64,000 nt of DNA, from contig JACKEO010000012.1 of assembly GCA_020632955.1 (NCBI GenBank), positions 86,343-150,342 on the forward strand. The letters are read 5' to 3'. The notes beneath the pieces were generated by a model. It was not told the DNA's origin. It saw nothing but the letters and a program-made list of their open reading frames with translations, and searched no databases. The stretch comes from Alphaproteobacteria bacterium (GTDB lineage Bacteria > Myxococcota_A > UBA796 > GCA-2862545). A program made the position numbers and the translations under genes. This document shows, piece after piece, positions 34,292 to 42,929 of the stretch. Each line of letters opens with the position of its first letter. The stretch's first letter is position 1.

Positions 34292-36352
34292 ATGTCCAAG
34301 GCCAAGCCGGGGCCGCGCACCGACCTGGCTCGTGTGCGGAACGTGGGCATCGCAGCGCACGTCGACGCCGGGAAGACCACGCTCACCGAGCGCGTGCTCT
34401 ACTACACGGGCGCGTCGCACAAGATCGGCGAGGTCCACGAGGGCGCGGCCCACATGGACTGGATGGCCGAGGAGCAGGCGCACGGCATCACGATCACCGC
34501 GGCGGTGACGAAGTGCCCGTGGAAGGACCACCTCATCCAGGTGGTCGACACGCCGGGTCACGTGGACTTCACCATCGAGGTCGAGCGCTCCATGCGCGTG
34601 CTCGACGGCGCCGTGATCGTGATGGACGGCGTGCGCGGGGTGGAGCCGCAGACCGAGACGGTGTGGCGCCAGGCGAACAAGTTCGCGGTGCCCCGGGCCG
34701 TGTTCGTGAACAAGATGGACCGCCCCGGCGCCGACTTCGAGCGCGCCCTGGCCAGCGTGGAGCGCCGCCTGGGCGAGACGCCGGTGCCGGTGTGCGTGCC
34801 GCTGCCCGAGTCGTCGGTGGTGCTGCACGCCATCGAGGAGCAGGCCTACAGCTTCTCGGGCGAGAAGGGCGAGGAGGTCACCGTCCGGCCGCTCACCGCC
34901 GACGAGGCCGAGGTGCTGGCGCCCTTCCGCGAGGCCCTGCTCAACGTGCTGGGCGACCACGACGACGCCATCGCCGAGGCCTTCCTCGCCGACGAGCCGC
35001 TCGACCCCGAGGCCCTCTGGGCCACGCTGCGCCGCCTGACGATCTCGGGCGAGGTGCGGCCGGCCTTCGGCGGCAGCGCCCTGCGCAACTGGGGCGTGCA
35101 GCCGCTGCTCGATGCCCTGCTGCGCATCATGCCCAACCCGCTGGAGCGCCCGCCCGCCAAGGGCACGCTGCCCACCGGCGAGCCCGGCGACGTGGAGATG
35201 ACGCCCGACGGCCCGCTCACGGCGCTGGCCTTCAAGGTGCAGCTCTTCGAGGGCCGCCGTCACGTCTTCGTGCGCCTGTACCGGGGCGTGCTCGAGCCGG
35301 GGCAGGTGATCCGCGTGGGCACGTCGGACGTCACCGAGCGCGTGGCCCGCGTCTTCGACATCGACGCCCAGCGCAAGACCCGCATCGACGAGGCCGTGGC
35401 CGGCCAGATCGTGCTCCTCGCGGGCCTGCGCCACGTCACCACGGGCGACACCATCTGCGACCCCGAGTCGCCCATCCTCCTGGAGCGCATCGACGCGCGC
35501 CTGCCGGTGCTCAGCCTGGCCATCGAGCCCGAGTCCACCAAGGACGAGGAGAAGATGTTCGAGGTGCTCGGCAAGATGACCGAGGAGGACCCCACCCTCA
35601 CCTTCCGCGAGGACGCCGAGACCGGCCAGCGCCTGCTGTCGGGCATGGGCGAGCTGCACCTGCAGATCGCGTTCGAGCGCATGGAGCGGGAGTTCAACCT
35701 CAAGGTGCGCGTGGGCCGTCCCCAGGTGGTGTCGCGCGAGACCATCAAGGCGCCCGCCGAGGTGCTCTCGGGCGTCGACCGCACCATCGAGGCCGGCTCG
35801 CAGGTGATCGAGCTCAAGGCCGAGGTGGGCGTGGCCGTGGCGCCGCGCGCCCGCGGCGAGGGCGTGGCGGTGGACGCCGGCCACGTGCAGTGGGAGCCCG
35901 CCGGCTACGAGCCCACCCCCGAGCAGCGCGCCGCGGTGGCGTCAGGCTCGGCCGACGCCACCGCCGGCGGCCCCGTGGAGGGCAGCCCCCTCGAGGACGT
36001 GGCCATCACGGTCACCCGCGCGGTCACCTACGGCCCCGCCTCCAGCCCCCAGGCCCTGCGCATCGCCGCCGCCACCGCCGTGCGCGAGGCCCTGTCCAAG
36101 GCCGGCGGCCTCGTGATGCAGCCCATCATGAAGGTCGAGGTGGTGGTGCCCGACGAGAACACCGGCGGCGTGCTGGGCGACCTGCAGAGCCGCGGCGCCA
36201 CCATCCAGGGGCACGACAGCGATGGCGGCACGACGTCGATCGCGGCGGAGTGCGGGCTGGCGCGGTTGATCGGGTATGCGACGGACTTGAGGAGCCAGAC
36301 GCGGGGGCGGGGGCAGTTTGTGATGGAGTTTGATCGGTTTGATGTGATCTGA
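34292..36352 (+). CDS. fusA: Elongation factor G paralogue
   Basis: The 686-residue GTPase has G1 AHVDAGKTTLTERVLYYTG, G3 DTPGHVDFT and G4 NKMD, followed by domains II-V (IMPNPLERPP, GELHLQIAFERME, RAVTYGPASSPQALRIAA). The switch I motif, normally ERGITI, is AHGITITAA here, so the Arg is His while the Thr remains. EF-G drives translocation on the ribosome. With no rpsL, rpsG or tuf beside it, this is probably a second copy with a specialised role. The ATG follows GGGAGGACGG. Its final codons are repeated at 38421-38442. Confidence 0.9.
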   Translation: MSKAKPGPRTDLARVRNVGIAAHVDAGKTTLTERVLYYTGASHKIGEVHEGAAHMDWMAEEQAHGITITAAVTKCPWKDHLIQVVDTPGHVDFTIEVERSMRVLDGAVIVMDGVRGVEPQTETVWRQANKFAVPRAVFVNKMDRPGADFERALASVERRLGETPVPVCVPLPESSVVLHAIEEQAYSFSGEKGEEVTVRPLTADEAEVLAPFREALLNVLGDHDDAIAEAFLADEPLDPEALWATLRRLTISGEVRPAFGGSALRNWGVQPLLDALLRIMPNPLERPPAKGTLPTGEPGDVEMTPDGPLTALAFKVQLFEGRRHVFVRLYRGVLEPGQVIRVGTSDVTERVARVFDIDAQRKTRIDEAVAGQIVLLAGLRHVTTGDTICDPESPILLERIDARLPVLSLAIEPESTKDEEKMFEVLGKMTEEDPTLTFREDAETGQRLLSGMGELHLQIAFERMEREFNLKVRVGRPQVVSRETIKAPAEVLSGVDRTIEAGSQVIELKAEVGVAVAPRARGEGVAVDAGHVQWEPAGYEPTPEQRAAVASGSADATAGGPVEGSPLEDVAITVTRAVTYGPASSPQALRIAAATAVREALSKAGGLVMQPIMKVEVVVPDENTGGVLGDLQSRGATIQGHDSDGGTTSIAAECGLARLIGYATDLRSQTRGRGQFVMEFDRFDVI
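36318..36339 (+). repeat. Direct repeat, left copy, in the 3' end of the EF-G gene
   Basis: TTGTGATGGAGTTTGATCGG plus TT lies within the last codons of the EF-G gene (FVMEFDRF) and is repeated exactly at 38421-38442. After it the sequence is TGATGTGATC here and GATGCTGATC there. The interval is 2103 bases and the segment between them is lower in GC with decayed genes, so the repeats look like the ends of an inserted element that used the gene's 3' end as target. Confidence 0.75.
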
Positions 36353-36402
36353 GGTGAGCGATCATACCAAATTCGGGTGCAGGTGACGCAGGGACACGGC
36401 GG

Positions 36403-36765
36403 TCAGTCGACCCGCGACGGAGCAGCCTCGTGGGCCTGGGAAAACCACGATGCGCGCGTCAGATCGCCCTCGGGGCCCATCAGGTCGGGCCCGATCCAGG
36501 CCTCGTCCATCGCGTCGAAGTCGGAGTCAGCGAAGCCGGGTCCTCCTCGTCCAGGTCGACGGCATCGCACACCGGCGCGAGCACGGCGGCAGCTTCGTCC
36601 ATGCGCTTTCGGCGAGACGATGCTGGCCCACCGCGCGGAAGGCCTCGGCTTCCGGCTCGAGGCGGGATCCCAGTCAAAACGGGAAGAAGTGGGCCTGGCC
36701 ACCGCTGCGACCTCAGTTGGTGGAGTCTCGAACGAAGCGGGTAGTGCGGATCACCGGGTCATCTC
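36403..36765 (-). pseudogene. Degraded DUF4375/DMP19-like gene, copy A
   Basis: The minus strand in shifting frames gives LEPEAEAFRAVGQHRLAES, then ARMDEAAAVLAPVCDAVDLD, then GFADSDFDAMDEAWIGPD before a stop at 36403. This order (helix, Asp-rich loop, xDFDAMDEAW) is that of DUF4375/DMP19-like proteins, which end with a Leu-Asp-x-x-Tyr helix. Frameshifts and a stop break it. It matches copy B. DUF4375 proteins often accompany toxin loci as possible immunity proteins, so this could be the relic of such a locus. Confidence 0.4.
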
Positions 36766-36919
36766 GTCCTGTGGGACGTCATCTCCTCGCGGACGAGGGC
36801 TTGCCAGGCGTCGACGCGCCAGTTCGGGGCGCCCCACGTCGAAGCGTCATCAGGGGAGGGCATGTGGAACCCTCGCGGCGTGGGAATTCACCGGGACGGG
36901 CGACCGTCTCCTGCGGCAT

Positions 36920-37365
36920 CTAATCCGCAGGTGACGAACGCGTGGACGCGTGGGTCTGGGTAGAGCGCGGAGATGGGCCTCGAACTCCGAGCTGCTCAGG
37001 ATCGTGGCCGTAGTAGGCCTCGGTCATCGCCTCGAAGTCGATGTCACCCCGAAGCCCGGGTCATCGTCCAGATGCCAGCCCGTGCAGGCTCCAGGACGGG
37101 CAGGTGACAGCGCGGTCGAAGAGATGGTCAGCGAGCCCAGCGCGCCGACTCGGCAGACCACAGCAGCGAGTTCCGTGATCGGGATCTCGTTGTTCTGGGA
37201 GGAAGTAGTAGTCGATGCCTCCGCTGAACACCTCCGAGGCGAAGATGCGGAGCAGGCCAGCTGTGCCGGAAACCACCGCACCATCGTCATCGTCATGGGG
37301 TGTGGTCGGAGTTTCGAGGACGAGGTCGTGCCACGTCTCCGGGTGCTGCGTCGACACCGCCCGTC
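36920..37365 (-). pseudogene. Degraded DUF4375/DMP19-like gene, copy B
   Basis: On the minus strand one frame reads LLRIFASEVFSGGIDYYFLPE, then the next frame IPITELAAVVCRVGALGSL, then LFDRAV, LDDDPGFG and DIDFEAMTEAYYGHDPEQL. The pieces fall in the order of DUF4375 proteins: a Glu-x-x-x-Gly-Gly-x-x-x-Tyr-Phe segment, a Gly-Ala helix, a Leu-Phe-Asp-Arg-Ala-Val helix and a final DFEAMTEAYY helix. At least two frameshifts are needed to join them, so the gene is broken or badly read. The similarity to copy A suggests an old tandem duplication. Confidence 0.5.
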
Positions 37366-38420
37366 GTGACAGGGGTGATCGGGAAGAGTTTGCACCGAGG
37401 TCTCTAAGGCAGCGTCTGCGACGCGCGGGGATGCGCGACTCCTCACCCGCAGAAGTGGGGCGGACAGAGTCCCGACACCGCTCCTCCGTCTGGCAGATCG
37501 CGTCGCTCCGTCTCGGTGTCCAGGTTGCCGTCGTCGCGGGTCTGGTCTCGCCGCTGTCGACGATGCAGTCGCCACACGAGCCAGCGGTCGCGACCGAAGA
37601 CTGGCCCGTGATCAGGGGAAGACGACGAAGCGGCGCTTGAGATTCCGCTTGCCTCGCGCGCCTGCCGGCGTGAAGCGCCCCTCGAAGTCCACGTGGAAGG
37701 GGTCCTCATGGGCGCTCCAGATTCGCGGGGAGCACGCAGCGTGCCAGATTCCAGCTCTGGCACGTGCATCCTGACGTCGACGAGCTGTCCGTCACCCGTG
37801 GGTGACAGCCTACCAGCGGCTACTCCGGAAGCAGTTCCGTATTGAACCCTTGGAGCAGGTGCTCGTTGGGGTCGAGGCCAGCACGATTCGTCCGTTCTCT
37901 GCGCCGAAACGCTAACCCGTCCTTGATGCAGGGAGTGGAGCTACTTTGGCGCTTGTGCCGCTCAAATCGCCTGCGACCTGTTCGGCGAGCGTCCAGAGTA
38001 CCAGTTCGTAAAGGGCTTGGTCACCCTTGACGCGATGCATCTCCTGCAGCGTCACGTCGGGCGGGAAGGGCGGGTTCTGCCGTCGTCGCTCGAACATTGC
38101 CCGTGATCATCGAGGAGACGATGACCCGCACCGGTCGTCCGGCCCAGGAAGGCGCAGAACGCGCGCAGTCCGGCGAAGTCGCTGAAAGGGCTGCCTGCTT
38201 CTCGCACCACGCGTCGCGTCTGCGGCGACGTCTGGGTTCAGGCAGCCCGAGAGGATGGTGCGGGATGGGAGTTAATCGGACATGCGGCACTTCCGTGGTT
38301 GGTGCAGCCAACATGGGTGTAATCGTCCTAAATTTGTCGCGCATCCTCGTTGCGGTCGCCCGCGCCCTATGCGAACTCGCTACGATGCTTGCCAGCACTA
38401 CGTCGTCGCGTCCGCATCGC

Positions 38421-38442
38421 TTGTGATGGAGTTTGATCGGTT
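38421..38442 (+). repeat. Direct repeat, right copy, of the EF-G gene 3' end
   Basis: TTGTGATGGAGTTTGATCGG plus TT is identical to 36318-36339 in the EF-G gene. The bases upstream of it (CATCGC) do not match the EF-G gene, so only the end was duplicated. This is the expected pattern for an attachment-site-like core or a target duplication. Confidence 0.75.
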
Positions 38443-38614
38443 GATGCTGATCCTGGTCGAGTCGGCGGACGCGGTCGCCGATGTTGCATCGGCTGGACAA
38501 GGTCGAATCAGGCGCCCGTTTTTCAATATTGGTGTCACGGAGTCCGTCGGTGTTGCTCTCCATCGATTGCTTTGGATGGCGAGCCGCAATACGATCCTAG
38601 GATGACCGCTTCGA

Positions 38615-39418
38615 TCAGCTCGCGACCAGGTGGTCGGCGGCCCGCCAGACAGCTGGCGGATCGAGGTCTTGCATCGTCTTCGCATCAAGCGCCAGTACGC
38701 CCACGAATGAGGCCGGCGGCGTGAAGACGATAGGCGCGGAGTAATACAGAGCGTACGCGAAGTATCGCATTGTCGAATCAGAGCTTGTTCGAAGAAAGTA
38801 GCTGGACTCGAGGATGTCATGAGCGGCGCGCTTTGCGGCTGCAGCGCTAACGGACTCGCCCTTGAACAGCTCGGACAAGCGCGCCGTGGCGCCGCTCAGC
38901 TGCCAGAACGAGAGAAGCAGCCACGCGTAGAGGAGCACGATCAGTCCGCCCGCCACGGGCGCAAACTCGCTCTTCGGGACCGCGATTCCGAGCGTAGACA
39001 CTTCGATGTTCGTCCCGATCGACACTGAGCGGACATCGTGATGGATGCGCCGCAACCGAAACAGCAAGCTGCTTGCTTCGGACATCTGTTCGGGCGACAG
39101 AACACATCTCCCAGACGAATTCGCCGTCAGAATCGCTGTTTCGATTTCATCGATGCTCGCGCCCTGAATCCCACTTTCCACCAGGTTCTTCACGCAGCCG
39201 ATGTTCTCGATCCTCCTGTGGATGCTGCTGATTGACATCAGGTAGTTTGCGCGCTGTTTCGCGTCGAGGGAGACCGAGCCGACGTAGATGTTCACCGCGA
39301 CCAGTCCCGCGACCAGGTTCAGCGTGAGAATCAGGGCGCGGTTTCTCGCCATTGCCGCAATGGCCGCGTCGATGTGGCGCGTCGCGATCTCGCGATCCCG
39401 TGGATCGTTCCAGTTCAT
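38615..39418 (-). CDS. Membrane protein of unknown function, foreign base composition
   Basis: The 267-residue protein starts MNWNDPRDREIATRHIDAAI and has a first membrane helix (ALILTLNLVAGLVAVNIYVG), a soluble middle (IHRRIENIGCVKNLVESGIQGAS, about 110 residues), a second helix (GGLIVLLYAWLLLSFWQL) and a possible third near the C-terminus (YALYYSAPIVFTPPASFVGV). I do not recognise it. Codon use is less GC-biased than its neighbours, with many A/T-ending codons, which suggests recent transfer. It sits between the direct repeat at 38421 and the sulfatase gene. The start is uncertain; a GTG at 39448 is also possible. Confidence 0.7.
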   Translation of the reverse strand: MNWNDPRDREIATRHIDAAIAAMARNRALILTLNLVAGLVAVNIYVGSVSLDAKQRANYLMSISSIHRRIENIGCVKNLVESGIQGASIDEIETAILTANSSGRCVLSPEQMSEASSLLFRLRRIHHDVRSVSIGTNIEVSTLGIAVPKSEFAPVAGGLIVLLYAWLLLSFWQLSGATARLSELFKGESVSAAAAKRAAHDILESSYFLRTSSDSTMRYFAYALYYSAPIVFTPPASFVGVLALDAKTMQDLDPPAVWRAADHLVAS

Positions 39419-39621
39419 CTCCCCCCCACGCCTTCGTGGACGAGCCACGAGGTGAGCTCGTGAACCAACTGCTCCCGGTGGGGTGATCGTACCAAGTGTG
39501 GTGACGGCTCGTCCGCAGGTCCGAGCAGGTGGACGGTCCGTCAGAAGAGCGCCCGGTTCGTAGCGTAGAGCCCCCCGACGGGTCCCACGACTGATCCCGC
39601 CGCCCCGCGATACCCCTCCCC

Positions 39622-41070
39622 ATGCCCCGCGCGCCCGGGCTCGCCGCCCTCCTCCTCGCGTGTCACCCGCCGGACCCCGACCCCCTGGGCGCGGGCGTCC
39701 GCGCCGACGTCGATCCCGGCGTGGCGGGGGTGTGGAACGACGCCGCCCCCCCCGACGGCGGGCCCAACGTGCTGCTGGTGCTGCTCGACGACATCGGCGT
39801 GGACCAGGTGGAGGCCTGGGGCCTCGGCGCCGATCCGGCCCAGACGCCGGTGCTCGACGCGCTGGCCCAGGAGGGCGTGCGCTTCACGCAGGCCTACGCC
39901 CAGCCGGTGTGCTCGCCCACGCGGGCCGCCGTGCTCACCGGGCGGTCCCCCCACCAGACCGGCATCGGCTCGCAGGTGGTGTACCAGGAGCAGGGCTGGT
40001 CGCTGTCGCCCGAGGAGACCACCCTCGCCGAGGCGCTGCGCACGCGGGGGTACGCGAGCACGGCGGTGGGGAAGTGGCACCTCGACCGGCGCGACGCCGC
40101 CGGGCCCGACGCGCCCCGCACCGTGGGCGGCTTCGACCGCTTCACCGGCTTCGACGACAACCTGCTCTCCGACGGCTCCGACGGCCTGCCCGTCAGCTAC
40201 GCCTCGTGGGAGGAGACGGTGGACGGCGTCCATGGGCGCGTCGACCACTACAACACCACCCACCTCGTGGACCGCGCGCTCGAGGCCGTCGACGCCATGC
40301 CGGAGCCGTGGTTCCTCTACCTGGCCCCCGCAGCCGCCCACCGGCCCTTCCACGTGCCTCCGCCGCAGCTCCACGCGGTGGACCCGGGCGACGACGGCTG
40401 GCGCCTGGCCGAGATGTACGACGCGATGATCGGGTCGGTGGACGCCGAGCTCGGGCGGCTCCTGTCCACCCTGGACCCCGAGGTGCTCGCCCGCACCTGG
40501 GTGATCGTGATGGCCGACAACGGCACGCCTGCGCTGCTGGTGCAGCCGCCCTTCCCCGAGGACGCCGGCAAGGGGGGCGTGCGCGAGGGCGGGGTGCGCG
40601 TGCCGCTCTGGATGGCGGGGCCCGGTATCGAGGACCCCGGGCGCGCCGTGGACCACCTGGTGCAGGCCACCGACCTCTTCGCCACCGTGCTCGACCTGGC
40701 GCGGCACCCCGACGCCCACGCGCTGGCCGACGACGGCACCAGCCTGAGCCTGCGCCCGGTGCTCGAGGACGCCGACGCCGGTCCGGTGCGCACCTGGGTG
40801 GCCGCCGAGCGCTTCGAGCCGCTGGGCCTGTCGGGACCCTACGACCTGCGCGAGCAGATGGTACGCCGCGCCGACGGGCTCAAGCTGCTGCGCGCGCTCG
40901 ACGGGTCGGAGTCGCTGTACGACCTGGCGGCCGACCCCTTCGAGGCGGTGGACCTGCTCGACGGGGGGGAGCTGGACCCGGAGGTGGAAGTGGAGCTGGC
41001 GGCGCTGCGGGCGCTGGCGGACGAGGTGTTCGGGGGGGGAGTGAGGGGAGGGCGTTCGCGCGCCCCCTGA
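39622..41070 (+). CDS. Sulfatase, formylglycine type, lipoprotein
   Basis: The 482-residue protein starts MPRAPGLAALLLACHPPDPD, a lipoprotein signal. The sulfatase domain is complete: NVLLVLLDDIGVDQVEAWG with the metal-binding Asp pair, PVCSPTRAAVLTGRSPHQTG with the C-x-P-T-R motif where Cys is converted to formylglycine, VGKWHLD and MADNGTPALL with the second metal site. It should hydrolyse sulfate esters in the periplasm or at the cell surface once matured by a formylglycine-generating enzyme, which is not in the window. This contrasts with the 9671 gene, which lacks the Cys. Confidence 0.93.
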   Translation: MPRAPGLAALLLACHPPDPDPLGAGVRADVDPGVAGVWNDAAPPDGGPNVLLVLLDDIGVDQVEAWGLGADPAQTPVLDALAQEGVRFTQAYAQPVCSPTRAAVLTGRSPHQTGIGSQVVYQEQGWSLSPEETTLAEALRTRGYASTAVGKWHLDRRDAAGPDAPRTVGGFDRFTGFDDNLLSDGSDGLPVSYASWEETVDGVHGRVDHYNTTHLVDRALEAVDAMPEPWFLYLAPAAAHRPFHVPPPQLHAVDPGDDGWRLAEMYDAMIGSVDAELGRLLSTLDPEVLARTWVIVMADNGTPALLVQPPFPEDAGKGGVREGGVRVPLWMAGPGIEDPGRAVDHLVQATDLFATVLDLARHPDAHALADDGTSLSLRPVLEDADAGPVRTWVAAERFEPLGLSGPYDLREQMVRRADGLKLLRALDGSESLYDLAADPFEAVDLLDGGELDPEVEVELAALRALADEVFGGGVRGGRSRAP

Positions 41071-41126
41071 CCACCCCGCCCCGCGGCGATACGCCCCGGG
41101 TGCCCTCCCACCCCGAGCACCCGCCC

Positions 41127-41498
41127 ATGGGCTTCCTCTCCTCCCTCTTCCAGCGCGCGCCCCAGGTGCTCCCCGACGCCGTGCTCACCGCCGCCGAGCT
41201 CGACGCGGTGGTCGCCGAGGGCCAGCCCACCATCGTGGACGTCTGGAGCCCCACCTGCGGGCCGTGCAAGGCGCTCGCGCCGGTCGTGATCGACGTCACC
41301 ACCCGCTACCAGGGCCGGGTGCGCGTGGTGCAGATCGACAGCTCGCGGGCCGAGCCGGCGCTGATGCAGCGGCTGCAGGTGCGCTCGGTGCCCACGCTGC
41401 TCATCTACCGGGACGGCGAGCTCATCGGCCGGCACACGGGCTGGCGGCCCAAGAGCTGGTTCGACGAGATGGTGGACGTGGAGTTCGGCGAGGAGTGA
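41127..41498 (+). CDS. Thioredoxin-fold protein
   Basis: The 123-residue protein has the thioredoxin active site in VDVWSPTCGPCKALAPVV at about residue 41 and the cis-Pro in VRSVPTLLIYRDGE. The N-terminus (MGFLSSLFQRAPQVLPD) is polar-hydrophobic but too short for a clear signal peptide, so it is probably cytoplasmic. It reduces disulfides. The start ATG lies 56 bases after the sulfatase gene, so co-transcription is possible but no functional link is seen. Confidence 0.93.
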   Translation: MGFLSSLFQRAPQVLPDAVLTAAELDAVVAEGQPTIVDVWSPTCGPCKALAPVVIDVTTRYQGRVRVVQIDSSRAEPALMQRLQVRSVPTLLIYRDGELIGRHTGWRPKSWFDEMVDVEFGEE

Positions 41499-41590
41499 CC
41501 CGGCGCGTCGGGGGGAAGGTGGCGTGCTCCACCCGCGCGGCTGGTGCCCTGGCTCGGCTATCCTCGCGCCTTGGGCCCCGTGGAGCCTCC

Positions 41591-42919
41591 ATGCCGTCCG
41601 CCGCGCAGCTCCTTCGGCTCGGCGTCGCCGCACTGCTGGCCGGGGCGGCGTGCACCTCCGTCTCGACGGTCCCCGAGGGCCTCGCCACCGGCTTCGTGGG
41701 CGACACCGGCCTGCGCGGCGACCGGTCCGGGGGCTCGGCCGCGTGCCCCCGCTTCGACGCCGCCACGGCGCGTGCGCGCGCCGTGGGCTGGTCCCACCCG
41801 GCCGTGGCGGCCCTGCCGACGGCGGCCGCCGCCTCGCTGAGGGTGGGGCTGGACCTCCTCCGCGCGGACGCGGGCGACGCCGCAGCCTACGCCGTCAGCC
41901 CTCCCGCGGTGCTCGCGCCGCTGGTGCTCCTCCTGGCGGGGGCCGACGATCCCACCCGAGCCGAGCTGCAGTCGCTGCTCGGGGTCGACCTCGACGCCAC
42001 GGTGCTCGCGGACGAGCTGGTGCAGGCGAGCCGGTCGCTCGCCGTCGCGGACGCCCCCTGGTCGTCCAGCTGGGCGGTGGGCGCCTTCGCGGATGCGGGC
42101 CTCGGGGTGCGGGAGGACTGGGCCGCCGCGGCGGCTGCCCTGCTGGAGGGCCCGGTGGAGGCGCCCACGCCCTGGACGCCCCCGGTGGTGGACCGGGCCG
42201 TGGCCGCCTGGGAGGCCGGGACGCCCTGTGCAGGCGCGTCGGGGCTCGAGGTGTCGGAGCAGACCCGGCTGGTGCTCCTCGCACGCTGGGCCCTGTCGGC
42301 TCCCTGGGCGTCGCCGCTGGTCGACGAGGGGGTGCCCCCGCTGGCCTTCCAGCCGGATGCGGGCCCGTCCGTGCAGGTGGAGGCGCTGCGCACCCCCCAC
42401 ACCGAGCCGCTCCGTCGCGCGGCCGTGCCCGGTGGCGTCGCGATCCGCCGCCCGCTGGTGGGCGACCTGGAGGTCGTGTGGCTGCTCCCGGACGCGGGCC
42501 TCACGGTGCGGGCCTTCCTCGGCGGACTCGACGCCGAGGCCGTGGCCCAGGCGGTCGCCGACGCCGCGCCGTTCGACGCCCTCCTCGTGGTGCCGCCCTC
42601 CCGGGTGCGCTCCACGACGGATCTCGTCGACGCCTGGGGCCGCCAGGGGGTGTCCAGCGCCTTCGTCGCCGAGACGGCGCGCTTCGACCGGCTCACGCCG
42701 ATCCGGGGGCTGCACCTGGACGTGGCGCGGCACGTGGTGGCGCTCGAGCTGGGCGCCCAGGCTGTCTCCGCCGCGGCGACCACGGTGGTCACGGGCGCCG
42801 TGCCGGGGAGTGGAGACCTGCCTGCCGAGATCGTGCTGGTCGACCGCAGCCATGTGTGGGGCGTGCGCGACGCGGCCACGGGTGTGTGGTGGAGCCTGTC
42901 GTGGGTGCGTCAGCCCTGA
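41591..42919 (+). CDS. Serpin-like protease-inhibitor lipoprotein
   Basis: The 442-residue protein starts MPSAAQLLRLGVAALLAGAACTS, a lipoprotein signal. The body follows the serpin order: AAAYAVSPPAVLAPLVLLLAG and DDPTRAELQSLLGVD (helices A/B region), TRLVLLARWALSAPWASPL (the usual LVNAIYFKGxW strand), FQPDAGPSVQVEALR, AWGRQGVSSAF, then VVALELGAQAVSAAATTVVT (hinge of the reactive centre loop, normally EEGTEAAAATAVV) and LVDRSHVWGVRDAATGVWW (the final FLFLIRDxxTGxILFMG strand). Sequence is highly diverged, so the call rests on the order of motifs. It may protect the cell surface from proteases. Confidence 0.7.
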   Translation: MPSAAQLLRLGVAALLAGAACTSVSTVPEGLATGFVGDTGLRGDRSGGSAACPRFDAATARARAVGWSHPAVAALPTAAAASLRVGLDLLRADAGDAAAYAVSPPAVLAPLVLLLAGADDPTRAELQSLLGVDLDATVLADELVQASRSLAVADAPWSSSWAVGAFADAGLGVREDWAAAAAALLEGPVEAPTPWTPPVVDRAVAAWEAGTPCAGASGLEVSEQTRLVLLARWALSAPWASPLVDEGVPPLAFQPDAGPSVQVEALRTPHTEPLRRAAVPGGVAIRRPLVGDLEVVWLLPDAGLTVRAFLGGLDAEAVAQAVADAAPFDALLVVPPSRVRSTTDLVDAWGRQGVSSAFVAETARFDRLTPIRGLHLDVARHVVALELGAQAVSAAATTVVTGAVPGSGDLPAEIVLVDRSHVWGVRDAATGVWWSLSWVRQP

Positions 42920-42929
42920 CGGCGTGTCC

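Larger units (their letters stand above)
36353..38614. other. Gene-poor, lower-GC segment with decayed coding traces
   Basis: This 2.26-kb stretch follows the EF-G gene. It has no intact gene that I can support. Minus-strand traces of two DUF4375-like genes are listed separately. Around 37617-37740 (minus) a short stretch reads EDPFHVDFEGRFTPAGARGK, then stops; around 37912-38097 (minus) a 61-codon frame starts MFERRRQNPPFPPDVTLQEM. Neither can be named. Base composition is more even than elsewhere, notably from 38280 on. No integrase or transposase was seen. Confidence 0.6.

Noticed and set aside
37912..38097. A 61-codon minus-strand frame starting MFERRRQNPPFPPD
   Set aside because: No ribosome binding site, no recognisable family, and it lies in a decayed segment; kept only as a trace.
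36358..39496. Short match GATC(A/G)TACCA at 36358 and 39485, possible outer boundaries of an inserted region
   Set aside because: Only about ten bases match with one mismatch, and flanks do not align. It is too short to support an element; the 22-bp repeat is the only solid signal.
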